Assembly: GCA_008802785.1 (NCBI GenBank)
Contig: VUYT01000013.1
Coordinates: 62,001-126,000, forward strand
DNA: 64,000 bases
DNA from: Symmetrospora coprosmae
Taxonomy: Eukaryota > Basidiomycota > Cystobasidiomycetes > Symmetrosporaceae
Direction: 5' to 3'
This document shows, in pieces, positions 11,071-22,369 of this stretch. The position numbers and the translations under genes are program-made. The notes under the pieces are model-generated. The model was not told the DNA's origin and made no database searches. It saw nothing but the letters and a program-made list of their open reading frames with translations. Each line of letters begins with the position of its first letter. The first letter of the stretch is position 1.

Positions 11071-11383
11071 TGATAGCGATAGTGACAGCGACAGCGATGG
11101 TTCGTCGTCGTCTTCAAGCGGGTCCGATTCGGACTCGGACAGCGACAGCGACAGCGACAGCTCTGCCTCCGGCCGCAAAGGCAAGAAGAGCAGTCGGCGA
11201 AAGTCGCGGCGGTCAGCATCCAAGTCGCGGTCGCGGTCACCTGTGCGGAGACGCAGACGAAGCTCGTCGCGGGCAGACGAGGACGATAAGGGCAGGGACG
11301 CGCAGAAGGAGAGACGGTCCGCCAGCCCCGTCAGGCGGAGGAGGCGGTCGACCAGCTCGAGACGGTCGGGCTCTCCGGCGTGA
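10358..11383 (+). CDS. ZCCHC10-like zinc-knuckle protein with Ser/Arg-rich tail
   Basis: Likely a nuclear RNA-processing protein. Four exons (10358-10379, 10454-10594, 10682-10904, 10990-11383) give 259 residues. The zinc knuckle is completed by splicing: RCQKCLKLGHYTYDCKN has C-X2-C-X4-H-X4-C, and the intron splits the Tyr codon after the His. The following VYKTRPSRSKQLLNPS matches the ZCCHC10 family. The C-terminal exon encodes a poly-Ser run (16 consecutive AGC codons), alternating Ser-Asp, and an Arg/Ser-rich basic end (SKSRSRSPVRRRRRSSSR), like splicing-associated proteins. Exon 1 is 22 nt and encodes MFGNYIT plus one base. For exon 2, an acceptor at 10453 was preferred because it follows CAG. 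Family assignment is strong, role inferred. Confidence 0.82.
11018..11065 (+). repeat. (AGC)16 microsatellite coding for poly-serine
   Basis: Sixteen uninterrupted AGC triplets lie in frame in the last exon of the zinc-knuckle gene. A Ser-Asp repeat with mixed codons follows. Length is likely to vary between strains. Confidence 0.9.
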
Positions 11384-11628
11384 GGCAGTCTGCCAGGCTA
11401 AGGAGGACTGGAGGAATCGTCCTTGCGGCCGCGCTGTGTAGTCGGGCTATCTATATGTCTGTATTGCCAGTGCATGCGGGTCTGTGTACGTGATATGGTA
11501 TGCTTCGGCTCCACCTTCAAGGAAGCGTGACGTACAGTGCACGTGAGTGGTGCGCGCGACGAGTGCGACCGCATCTTCCAGCTGTTCCCTCCTTTGCTCT
11601 CGCCGACATACCAACAGTGCTCGTCAAG

Positions 11629-14026
11629 ATGGCACCGACATCCTCCTCGTCGAGCTCTGACTGGCCCTCGCCGTACATTGAGAACGTGGCAGACGGCGAA
11701 GAAGTCTATAATGCGAGTTGCCCCGGACTCGAAGTCGAAGCATCGCATCGTGGCGTATGGCCATGCATGCGGAGAGCTGATGATGCACCGCGCTCGTCGT
11801 ATACAGCGCCTGGCGCTTGTGACTGGTCGAGCAGGTCCCACTGGCGTCTCCTTCGACGGTCACATCTCTGTCCACGTCCGGTCCGACTCGCCTGCAGGTT
11901 CCCCAATTCCCGCTCAGACGTGGCCCGTGACGGACAGCTATTTCAAGGCGCTGGTACCGCTGGAGCCTGGCCGGAACACGCTCAACTTCCAATTTCACGC
12001 CCCCGCTTCGCTCGGACACCCTTCCTCCAAAGATACCGGTACCTCGCTCGCCGTGACCTATGTTCCCCTCTCGCAGAACCCGCCGCTGCACCTCGTCATC
12101 CTCGCCGCGTCCGACTCGCCGCTCACCGTGGACTGCCCGCCGGAGCGCAAGGAGCAGCATGCCAACCTGCAAGCTGTCGTTGCAAAGTTCCAGCTCTGGG
12201 CGTACATGTGCCAGGCGTTCACGGCTGAGCAGATGCGCAGGGGCGGTCTCGGCAGACGCACCTTTGCGCTCGACGAGAGGGACGGCGAACCGGATAGCTT
12301 GGAACAGTACCCGCCGCGGAACAAGCGGAGAGCGCCGCCCGTGCATTTCATCCGCAGCACGCACTCGCTGCGAGAGTTCCGGGAGCCAAACAATGCGCAG
12401 CAGGTCAGTTCGGCCCTCATGTAGAGCGAGCGAGGTGGACACGCAGCTGATGTGTAACGAAGGACGACAGTACAAAGCCGCCAAGCGCGCTGGAGCAATG
12501 CACGAGTTTGCCTCGGAGGCTCTGCGCTCACCCTCTGCGCCGGCGCCTTTTCACAGCCCGCAAGGCGCGTACGTAGCCGTGCTCATCCTCGACGCGCACT
12601 GGGACCCTCAGGCCAAGCTTCTGCTGGGACACGCCGCCCTCGGAGCCGGTGGACCCGTCAGTCCAGGGTGCAAGATTGGCGTCTTTGGCTCGCACTCATG
12701 CTGGGCCTGGCCACGGAGCCTGATTGAGGTCGTTCCCGCATTCATGGACAGCTCGGATGTCGACGAGCGGCATGTCGTGAATGACTTGGGAGAATGCGGA
12801 ACAGTCTGGGAAACCATCAATGTCGGACATGGCGCGTTCATCCATGAGGTCGGGCACGCCCTCAACCTACCGCACCACCGGACGGGCATCATGGCGCGCG
12901 GGTACAACGAGTGGAATCGTGCTTTCGCGACTGCCGAGGGACGCTCAAAGCGCTGCAATACGTCCGGGTGCCGGCAGATCGCGCCCGGCATGGACGATAA
13001 GGAGAATCACTGGGACCGCATGTCGCTCCTCCAGCTGCGCTATCATCCGACGATGCGCCTCCCGCGGGATCCGCTCATACCGTACCAGTACACGCGGGTA
13101 GCGCCCTTCATCTCAGTCGTAAAAGACGGCGTGTCGATCTCGGCGCCCGTCGGGCTCGGCAGCATCGAGCTTTCGGTCAACGACCGGTTCGTCAAGCAAA
13201 TCGAGTTCCCATTCTTTGGCAGTAATAGCGCTCTGCCTCCCCAGACGTATCACCTCACGACGAAAGAGATCAAGCGCCTCTGTCAGACGGACATTGCAAG
13301 CTGCAAGCTAACCGTCACGGCGTGCGGGACCGACCAGCGTAAAGCCGAGATCCAGGATTACAGCCAGCTGCTCAAAGGCTCGCGGCTGGTCATCACTACC
13401 ACGGCAGAAGGCCCCGCAGCTCCGGTCCCGACCTCCTCTCGGTCGTCCTCCACAAGCAAGCTCAAGCGTTTTGCGCAGAAGCATCTGCATCAGGGCGACT
13501 CAGCTAGCGCCTCAGCGACGACTGTGGCCAGGAGTGATGGCCGGGATCTTCGGCCGGGCCAATTCGAAGCTATCAAAGGCATCCCAGTCGGCTCAGAGAA
13601 GCCTCAAAACCCATCCTTCCTGACCATCTTCAACTCGCATCAGAGCAGTCGACCTAAGCTCGTGAAGGTCGAGGTGAGCATTCGCTGCCGGCCCTTGCTC
13701 CCGCCAGGCCCGAGCTGACATCCTGAGCCGCCTGGGTACCCCAGATCGTCGCTGGCTTTGCTCTCGATGGCTTCAGGCTGTTCTGGTCCGATGGCAGCAG
13801 GCAGCAGTTCGGTCCATGCGGAGGTGGTGCCGCGCGAAGCTTCCCGGTCAACCCGCCAAGCAAGGTCGTACGCCTCGTCGTACGCAGTGGCGCTTGGGTA
13901 GATGCCATCTCTGTTGTATATGAACACGGAGAGACGGGCTTGTGCGGAGGGGCCGGAGGCGATATCCGGATCTTGGGTGAGCAGGTCTGGCACCTTGCCT
14001 TCAGGACCCCAAAGGCAATGTGCTGA
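11629..14026 (+). CDS. Putative zinc metallopeptidase with C-terminal jacalin-like domain (YIL108W type)
   Basis: Resembles the fungal putative peptidase family of yeast YIL108W. Four exons (11629-11712, 11807-12403, 12471-13673, 13745-14026) give 721 residues. The N-terminal part is a beta-rich domain (YIENVADGEEVYN, LALVTGRAG). The zinc site is HEVGHALNLPHH, an HExxHxxxxxH motif, with ENHWDRMSLLQLRYHP downstream. After a Ser-rich linker the C-terminus reads IVAGFALDGFRLFWSDGS, VVRLVVRSGAWVDAISVVY and VWHLAFRTPKAMC, typical of a jacalin-like lectin fold. The first intron appears to start with GC (donor GCGAGT at 11713): this is the only choice I found that keeps phase between EEVYN and RLALVTG. 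No signal peptide is seen, so it is probably cytosolic. Substrate unknown. Confidence 0.82.
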
Positions 14027-14232
14027 TGCCTTTCACGACGGTGGGACGCCTCAGAACCGCCTCCTGGCAGCGAGATCTGCGGGGCGTTCGGTACGCACGG
14101 CGCATGGCTCGACTCCCTGGGCCTCATTTACACGGCCGCTTGAGCGGGCGCTGAGCGCTTGCATGGAGTGCCCACGATATACGGGGTGGGTCACGTCTGT
14201 CATCTGACAAGTGGTACATGCAAGACAACTGC

Positions 14233-17155
14233 CTAGACGCCTTCCGCTAGACCCTTGCGGTCTGCCACGCTTCCCCTGTGACTGCCTTTGTGCAGTGCGC
14301 TCTGCCTGGCCCTGACCTCCTTAAGAGGGCTCTTGTCCCTATCTTCCACCTTCCCATATGCACCTCCGCCCGGCGTCCGCACGATGATCCGGTCATTGCT
14401 GCCCATCTTGACGGTCGTCTTGCCTCCGAGGTTGATCGCGCGGTACTCTTTGCCATCCCTGCCTTCGGCGAGATCCCCGTCCTCCTCCCGAGGAAGCTTC
14501 ATCCAGACGTTCTGGCCGCACTGCGCGTCTCCGCCGCCATCAAGGCCGAATGGCCGGAATACGCGCCTCTCCGAGAGGATCGAGCACTGGATGGGCTCGG
14601 TGAACTGGATTTCACGCACGACGCCATTGCCACCTGCGTGCCAGAAAGGGCGCGTTAGGAGTGCTCGGCGCGGTTGGCAGACGCGAGCCCGTGTCCCATT
14701 TCGTTGCGTTCTCACCATCGTGCATGCCCTGCCCGCCCGAATCCTCTCGAAGACTGAACTCGCGCAAAATAACGGGATACCGGCGCTCGAGGATCTCTGG
14801 GTCTGTGATGCGAGTGTTGGTCTGGTGATTGTGCGTCAGTCAGCGGAGGCTCCGCAAGATCGCATCATGCTTCGTGCCTCACCATGTGGGTCTGCAACCG
14901 TAGACGTGTCGTCAGCTTCCGGGCGCGGTCGGATCGGCGCGTATGAAGACTCACATGCACACCGGACGTGCCTCGCCACGTAGGTCCGGCCCCAGACCCG
15001 CCGCAGATGGTCTTAAGTGGCTTTTAGTCATGCAAAGAGTGCATCAGCTGCACCGAAGGGGACTCACCTCGTAATATCCCCAGCCGTCTGTGACATTTCC
15101 TTCCTTGTCCTTGCCGCCCTGTCCGAAAGTGAGGTTGTTGCAGTCTCCCTGACTGGCAGCTGCGGCTGAAAATGCGCGCAGCACCACGTCCGTGACCCTT
15201 TGCGAGGTACATACGTTGCCGCCGACGACGGCAGCTGTCTCGCTTGGTGCTAGCAGAGATCCAGGCGGCAGCTTGACTTCAATCGGCACCAGGCAGCCCT
15301 GGTTCAGCGGGATCTGGAGACTACAGGGTCAGCCTACGAGCTGCACTCAAGCTCGGCGAGCATAGGTCGTCACGTACATCGAGATCGACCATTGCGCGCA
15401 GGCAGTAGATGATGGCACTGTGCGTGACCGACGGCGGCGCGTTCAGGTTCCCAATCATCTCGGTGCCGGTGCCCGAAAAGTCGAAGATGGCCGTTCCTTG
15501 CTCGCCGTCGATCGAGACTGTCAGCTCAATGGCGCTCCCGTCATCGAGATGGTCGCGGGCGTGTAGCTTGGTCCCTCGTGTCTTGGCGACTTCTTTCAAC
15601 AGGTTCCGCACGGCCAATTCGGCATTGTCACGGATCTGATGGGTATGTCTGTCAGCTGGAATTCGCCGTGAGAGCCAATAGCCAGAGGCCTAACTCACAT
15701 GCATCATGTAGGTCTGAACCGTATCTAGACCGTACTCCTCGATCATCACAGAGATGAGCGAAACGCCTCTGACCACCGTTTGCAAATTCAGCTGATGTGC
15801 GAGCAGACATGTATGCACTGCGCTTACTTCTGATTTGCAGCTATCTGAGCGTGTAGGTCGCTCTCGACGTCTCTCAATGCTCGGGTCCCTGAACATCCAG
15901 GATACCTGCGATGGCATCATGGTGAGTCGATTGTGCAAGCTCGCGGGCTGCGAGCTGCGAGGGGCCGCCGACAGACGTACTTTGCCGGTTCATCTACAAG
16001 AAGCCGAAGCAGGCCAGGTCTATCGAAGTCGCCCTTGGACACGATCTTGAAGGACTTGATTTGGGCTCCCTCCTCCTGTCAGACGGACAAGTAACCCGAC
16101 ATTATGATTGACCTCCGGGCTCTGAAGTCAGGGCCAAGCTCACAAAGATTGTCTTTGAGGTTGGCGGCATGGATCCCTGACGTGCAATGTATCATGTGTA
16201 AGATAAGCAGTTGTCATGCGCCTGCACGGCGAGGTTGCCGTTGAGCCTCACAGGTAGAATACCTCCCTAGTATCTAACTATCGTCAGCGAGTGCAATACA
16301 GCGCGATGAGGTCTCGCTCACAATGTCCGCATGATGCCCGCGTGACGCCGTGAAGAAGACAATCTCGCCTTCCTGGAAGACTGGCGTGATGACCTGGGCG
16401 TAAATAGGGTCTGGGTCAGAGAACTTCGCTGAGAGGGTAAGACTGCATGACCACGCACCGTGCAATCTGGTAAATGCGATCCTCCGAATGCCGGGTGGTT
16501 CGTGAGCAGGACATCGCCTTCATGAAGATCGCCTTCTGTAGGATGAATGGCAGGTCAGACGTGTGTGCGGGAGTGAGCAGGAGCAGGCATGGCAGACCAA
16601 CTGAGGAAGTCAATTTGAGATCGCACGGCGCTGGATATGGGTGAATTGAGCGTTTGCTGGGCAGAAGCCGGGCTCATGATTTGCCTCACAAGGACATGCT
16701 GCCGAGATGCACCGGCAAGTGCGGGGCATCTACGGGGTCGGGGCCGTGTCAAGAGGTTAGTCGATTGCACTCGACGCCGTGCATTCGGATGCACACGGAC
16801 TGGCTATGAGGTCGCCGTTAGGAGCGAAGATCGCGCAGCTGTAATCGAGGCGTTCTTTGATGTTCGTTCTGTCAGGACGACACAGTGTAAAAGGTCGTCC
16901 GCGCTCAGGGACACCACGAGACTTTGACAGCTTCCGTGGCGACAGTGTCTCACGAAATGGCCGTCTTCTGCAAGCTCCTGCCCATGGCCTGCGTCGGATT
17001 GCACTGAGCGCACTTTCCCACCGCACGAAGCCGACGCATCACTCGTAGCTAGCTCTCACCTCAGCAACGGCCATGAAGCGGTGCGCAAAGAGCGATAGCA
17101 GGATCCGATCTGGCTGGACATTCTGCCTATTCGAGTCTTGCATTGCGGATGGCAT
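14233..17155 (-). CDS. Hydantoinase B / oxoprolinase-type protein, stand-alone, 18 exons
   Basis: HyuB-family enzyme of the ATP-dependent hydantoinase/5-oxoprolinase group. Exons: 17155-17060, 16988-16954, 16868-16801, 16729-16690, 16630-16602, 16535-16459, 16393-16322, 16266-16252, 16176-16144, 16075-15981, 15905-15828, 15768-15699, 15635-15378, 15313-15068, 15011-14955, 14891-14883, 14821-14716 and 14633-14233. They total 1785 nt in unbroken phase, 594 residues, the usual HyuB length. Conserved phrases run in order: [140 protein letters not shown] and RTPGGGAYG. Eukaryotic 5-oxoprolinase is normally HyuA and HyuB fused (about 1280 residues); no HyuA lies beside it here. The substrate is therefore uncertain. 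A bacterial origin followed by intron gain is possible but unproven. Confidence 0.88.
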
Positions 17156-17706
17156 CTCGAGGGGATGTGTCGGAGCGGATGAGGTCCGAGGATTGGCTGC
17201 GACGCGGAGACGCGCTTCAGGAATTCGGCAGCCAGGGGGAGTTCAGAGCTCAGCCCTGATTGACATCAGGACACTGTTCGAATTGAAAGATGACGGAAGA
17301 TGACAACGCGGAGTCTTGACGGCAAGCGTTCGCTTTCTTATGCTGACTGCTACACAACGCGCTTGATCGGCGGATCTCCTTCCGCTCCGCCCCGCGAGGG
17401 CACGTGCCTGACTGGCGGGTGGCGGCGTGTCCAAAGAAAGGACGGCGGGGCGGATGCGGGAGTGACGCGACTGGAGCGCGACAGGAGGCCACAGACATCG
17501 TTGTGTTTGGGCGCGCTGGGCAAATTGGTCAGGCTTTGCATCTTGATGTGTGTCCTACTCGCTCCTCCTCTGCTTAGACACGGTGTCCACCTCATCTCCT
17601 CTCCTCTTCAGTCTGCTCCTGGGCTCGTCACCCTGCTGACCTCAGACTTGAGAGGATTCGGCGTCCAGCGGGCGGGCCAGCCAGCCAGCCAGAGGAGAGA
17701 GGAGCC
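17156..17706. promoter_or_regulatory. Divergent promoter region between hydantoinase B and DUF2985 genes
   Basis: This 551-bp stretch lies between two outward start codons and shows no convincing ORF. Its plus-side half (about 17540-17640) is pyrimidine-rich with CTCCTCTGC-like runs, as in other leaders of this window. Confidence 0.5.
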
Positions 17707-20700
17707 ATGGTCACCCACTGGAGCAGGCGACTTGGAAGGAGTCCAGCAGCAGCATCGTTGCAAGGACAAGGACAAGGGATTGGCAGCAGACTCGACAACG
17801 AACAGGCGCACATACATCTAGCAGTCGCCAAGATGCAGCAAGGGGATCCGGAGGGCACAGGGCAGCCGCACTCGCACTCGCACCCGCAGTCGCAGCAGGA
17901 GCAATCTCCTTCACAGCCCAATGACAACGGGATGCAGCTGCGCCCCGTGGCTCCACCAGCTGGACCTCGTGCAGCACGACCCACTGCGACCAGGCAGGGA
18001 AGCTGCTCGATCCAAATGTCGTGGGCGCCAGACGCTTCTTCCTCCTCCGTAGCCGCCAGCAGCAGGAGACCGCGTTCCGCCACTGTCGCCGCGCCCGGAG
18101 CTGGAGCTGCTGACAGACGAACGCAACAGCTCTCACCGAGCCACCCGCAATACGCACGCACACACAGCGACAGCGCAAGGAACAACTCAGGCAACGTCAG
18201 GCACAACCGCTCGACTGGCGCTCTGCGGAATGAACAGGGTTTGACCAGCACTGCAGAGGAAGAGACGGGGGAGGGCCTCGAAGGAGTGCATGGGAGAGAC
18301 CATGCACAGGAGGACGAGTCGTCCGACCAGCCCACAAGGACTGGCTCCGCGCTCACATGGGCAAAGAGCCTCATCCCGGGCGTGCCCTCATCGCCCCCTT
18401 CATCTGGCGGAAAAGCCGCACGGGCGCGCGCAGGGACTGCCAGTTCGGGCGTACACCGCGCGAGAGCCGTCAGCGGAGCCTCGCGCCTTTCCAACAGTGG
18501 CTCCGTCGACCTGAGCTTTCCCCCGCCGGCTAGCCAGGCAGAAGCTGCCGTCCCTGGCAATGGCGAGCACCAGCACGGCAATCGGGCCGCCCGCAGTCGC
18601 GCAGGAACAACCTCGCGCCCGCCAGGAGGGGCCTACGACAACCGCGTGCAGGACCTCCTCGACGTCATTGATCCCGAGGTACAGATGCTCAATACACTCG
18701 GCGACGTGCAGAACTCGTTCTTCATCCCTTACACTGGATGGTTCGACCGGACGCGCAAAGTCCAGCTCACAAAGCCGCCCTGCTCGGACCCTTCCCAGCA
18801 GGCCCAAGGACAGGAGGATGGTCGAGAAGCATCGCGTACTGACGAAGAAGCCCAGCCTACAAATGTCCGGCCGTCGCGCATGGAATCAGTACAGAACCTC
18901 TTTGGAATGAAGCGACGCGCCACGGTGTCTTCGCAGTCAGAGATCGAGTCCGCCCCTACAGCACCTAAGGAGAACGCCGATCCAGAGAAGCAGCTACCTT
19001 CTCCTCCTTCTCCTCCATCGGAGTTCACGCGCGTCCACTCTGAAGCGGATGCCGAAGCGCGCGGGGAGGCTCCGCCGGTCGAGACCGACGAGGATGTCAT
19101 CGCCGAGGTCGAGGTGGTCAAGGGTAAATACTTCGTCTTGCCTACAACACTTGTCGACATGAACGACTGGACAGAGCAGGAAAAGGCGGATCTGGACGAC
19201 TACGTCAGGCACCTACTGCACAGCCGCAAGGAGAAGGCAAGGCGAACATGGCGAGGTTTCAAGAAATACGTCAAGACTCGTGGGTTATCCTACTTTAGCA
19301 TCTCTTTCGGAGCTTTGACTCACCCTTTGCTTGTGGCTCGGCAGCACTCGGAGCCTTCGTCACAGTTTACGGTGAGCGATGTCTGTATTATGACTCTAAG
19401 GGAAACGACCGCTGACATACCTCATTCCGTTCGCAGCGTCTCTGCTCACCGTTTTTGGTCTGGTATGCACACTCTCAAGGCTCACATCGGCCGGTGGCTC
19501 GCATACTCACTAGTTTGGATCCGCTTGCACAGGTTTGGGTCCTCTTGCTCATTGGTTGGATCTCGACCGGCAACGATGCCAGGCAGGACTACATCATCGA
19601 AATCATTGATCAGATCCTGGTTGCGCTCTTCTGTGTCGTGAGTGGTGTCTGACTATTGTTTGACGAGCCTTGTTGCGGTCGTTGAAAAGCCTGCTCCCGT
19701 ACCGCACAGACCGGTCTTGGTTTCATTCCATGGCGGATTATGGACACGTATCACACCTACTTCATCGTCAAATACCACCGCAAGACGCTTAAATTGCGCA
19801 AAGCGCGTGGTCTGCCGCCCTTGGAAGATGAGAACGACCTGCCGAACGACGCTGCCTTGAACCGTGATCTCGAGTTGGCCGGGCGCGGCGAGGATGCCGT
19901 CCTGACTGACGAGGAGCAAGCTCTCCTTCTCAAACATCAGGAAGCGCTGCATAAGTCACACAGTGAGCCCCTTCCCGTCCATGCGGAAGGCACTTGCGTA
20001 CCGCAGTTGGCTGATACGCGAAAACAGCCTACTACCGACCGCACGAGACTCAGACCCACCATGCCTTCCCAATGAGGGTACTCATCGCTGTTATCGTGCT
20101 GTGCGATCTGCACTCGACCTTCCAGCTGGCCCTAGGCAGCGCAACGTGGTCCATCTCGTACCATCGCCAGGTGCGTTAATCCGCCTTCAGAGAAATCGGT
20201 TGTCACAAACAAGCTGACTCGTCACTGGCCCGTTCCTCATCTGCAGTGGAAGAGCATTCTGACAACCATCATCCTCTGCTTCTCGCTTACATGCAACATC
20301 TCCGGAGGCGTGTGCATCGCGATTGGCAATCGCATGTCGCGCAAGAAAGACGTTGTCGAAGCCCTCATGCGGCAGGCGATCACGGCCGAGGCTCTTCGGC
20401 GCAAGGAGGATGCTGAAGCTTGGCGAGCCGAGAAGCGGCTCGAGCGGCAGCGCGAGCGTGAACGCGTACTCGAGTCTGGCCGGATGCGTCGGCACTCGGA
20501 GGACGATGCCGCCTTCCCGCGCACCAACAGCCTGGGCGGCAGACTGCAGAAGGGACTCGCGCGGCGCGATTCTGACCCGGGTATGGTCCGCGTAAAGAGC
20601 CGGCGTGCCACAGAGGCGAAGGACATGTTCTTTGCGAGGGTCAAGGGCGAGCAGGACGAGAAAAAGGAGCTCAGGAGGTCGGCGAGCGAGAAGAATCTCG

Positions 20701-20765
20701 TAGAGAAGTCTGGCAGGCCAGCCTCGGATGCGGCATCCACTTCTTCCTCGGGTCGCACTCGATGA
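17707..20765 (+). CDS. DUF2985-family integral membrane protein
   Basis: Fungal multi-pass membrane protein of unknown function. The long first exon (17707-19279) encodes a disordered Ser/Pro/Gln-rich N-terminus of about 500 residues. It carries short conserved-looking stretches (NRVQDLLDVIDPEVQMLNTL, NSFFIPYTGWFDR). Then follow 19345-19371 (27 nt), 19437-19462 (26 nt), 19533-19637 and 19710-19962. These spell a membrane core: TPLGAFVTVYGASLLTVFGL, VWVLLLIGWIS, IDQILVALFCVTGLGFIPWR. This GLGFIPWR-type segment is typical of DUF2985. A later exon gives VLIAVIVLCDLHSTFQLAL, and the last gives a final helix (IILCFSLTCNISGGVCIAIG) followed by a charged Arg/Glu tail. Two adjacent microexons encode the first membrane helix. 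The start is the first Met after a stop; an earlier disordered start would be hard to exclude. Confidence 0.8.
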
Positions 20766-20850
20766 TCGATGTCACCCGAGGCGCAGGAGCGCCGGCTCTT
20801 CCTCCAGCTCCGCTTATCCCGGACTTGCTCGTGCCAGTGACGTATTGCCT

Positions 20851-20892
20851 GCTGACCACACGCTTGCTGACCACACGCTTGCTGACCACACG
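20851..20892. repeat. 15-bp tandem repeat, nearly three copies
   Basis: Unit GCTGACCACACGCTT occurs twice plus 12 bases of a third copy. It lies just downstream of the DUF2985 stop, in the 313-bp convergent spacer before the thioesterase 3' end, where I see nothing else. Confidence 0.85.
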
Positions 20893-21078
20893 AGATTAGC
20901 TTGTACTTGTTCTCAGCCTCTTTACATCCTTTCTACTGGCTTTAGACCGCTCGACTTGTAGCCATAGGTCTCCGATCCGACTTCGGTAATCTTTGCATCA
21001 GTGCTCACAAGCCTAGAATGACAGCATTACAAACACCCCCCAGTCTCAACTCCGGTATGAGCTGCCCTTCTCTCCCTT

Positions 21079-22369
21079 CTAAAGCTTTGCCCTGCTCGCC
21101 ACCTGCGCTCGCACAACGCCTTCCTGCTGGCACACCACCGCCAGCGTGCCGTCTTGACGGTAGATTCTCCCGTGCACCAGCCCTCTGCCGTTGCCTGCTG
21201 CCTGCGTCTCCATGACGAAGAGCAGCCATTCTGACGCATCTGCCGCATTGTAGAAGTGCATCGAGTGGTCCAGACTGGCCATCATGGCGAGGCGCGGTTC
21301 TTTTGAGCTGCGGAGCTCAAGGGCCTGCAGGACCAGTGCTTGGCGTGAGACTGCGTCGTTTCCGGATGACTCTCCGACACGCTGATGGGCTCACCTTTGC
21401 AGCCGTGCCGATAAAGTGGAAGTCGCTCGCATACGCCAGCACGCATTTCTGGAAGGCGTCATCGAGCGGGACCTTGGCTCTGGATCTGAACCAGATTGCC
21501 TGCTTATTCTTTGCGCTTGCTCCTTCCTGAGGGTCTGAAGCTGCCTTTGTGCGTGAGTAGAACGAGTCGTGCGAGGGGACGGCATAGCGGATCTCGATGG
21601 AAGACAGCCGGCGCTCCTCGGCCGTATTCAGGAGATACTTCTTCATCTTTTCCGACATCTTTGGCTCCGAGTCGACGAGGTTCTGCACGCTTTCCTCAAT
21701 CGGGACGCAATCCTGTCGCGAGCACGAGCGAGCAAAGGAGCGAGTCAGACGGCGGACCGCGCAGGGCCGAGCGGCAGGCTCACATCTGGCGCCGGAATGC
21801 CGGCAAAGACATTGTCTGCTGTCCCAACGTCTATCTGGAACGTTGGCTGTTCCGGTTCCGGCCGCTGGTATGACGCGACGAGGACAAAGATGGCCTTGCC
21901 CTTCTGGATGGCTCGGACGGTCCGGGTCGCGTAGGAGCGTCCGTCGCGGAGGCGCTCGATGGTGTAGAGCACGGCGTGGTCGACGTCGCCAAAGGAGAGG
22001 AAGTAGGAATGGAGCGAATGGAGATGCAGAGCTGGGTCTACCGTCTTGCCGGCGGCGCGGGTGGCCAATGCAATGATCTGGCCCCCGAATGCGCCTCTTT
22101 GCGTTGGAGAGAAGGGGGCGACGTGACAATGATGGATATCAGAGGGATGTGCTTGCGTGTGTTTTAGCAGCGTGCGCCGGACGTCTAGGCGGCCTCACCG
22201 GCCCGTAAGTGGCTTCCAGAGCCGGACGCTGCGGAAGATGTCAGTGTCGAGCTGTTCGAGCTCGAGGGCTGTATGGTGGAACGAGAGGACCCAGTCAGAC
22301 CGGTTGCTGTGCCAGTTGTTTTGCTATGTGTGACTGACCGCTTTCTATCGATTCTGGCGGGGCCGCCAT
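21079..22369 (-). CDS. Peroxisomal acyl-CoA thioesterase II (TesB/ACOT8 type)
   Basis: Hydrolyses acyl-CoA to free acid and CoA, probably during beta-oxidation. The first exon (22369-22339) encodes MAAPPESIES plus one base. Following exons give LDTDIFRSVRLWKPL, GAFGGQIIALATRAAGKTV and LHSLHSYFLSFGDVDHAVLY, the N-terminal hot-dog domain. The second domain holds SSIEIRYAVPSHDSFY, CVLAYASDFHFIGTA, LAMMASLDHSMHFY and the GRGLVHGRIYRQDGTLAVVCQQEGVVR strand pair. The protein ends in SRAKL; AKL is a good type-1 peroxisomal signal. The last exon (21324-21079) joins after GTAAK as ALELRSSKEPRLAMM, fixed by phase. Family and location are well supported; chain-length preference is unknown. Confidence 0.87.

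Noticed and set aside
10537-11223. Minus-strand frame with a poly-Leu run
   Set aside because: It is the reverse reading of the (AGC)n poly-Ser exon and other exons of the zinc-knuckle gene.
17628-18581. 317-codon open frame on the minus strand
   Set aside because: Antisense shadow of the low-complexity first exon of the DUF2985 gene; its predicted protein has no family motifs.
20851-20892. Short CRISPR-like array
   Set aside because: The repeats are directly adjacent without spacers, in a eukaryotic intergenic spacer; a plain tandem repeat.
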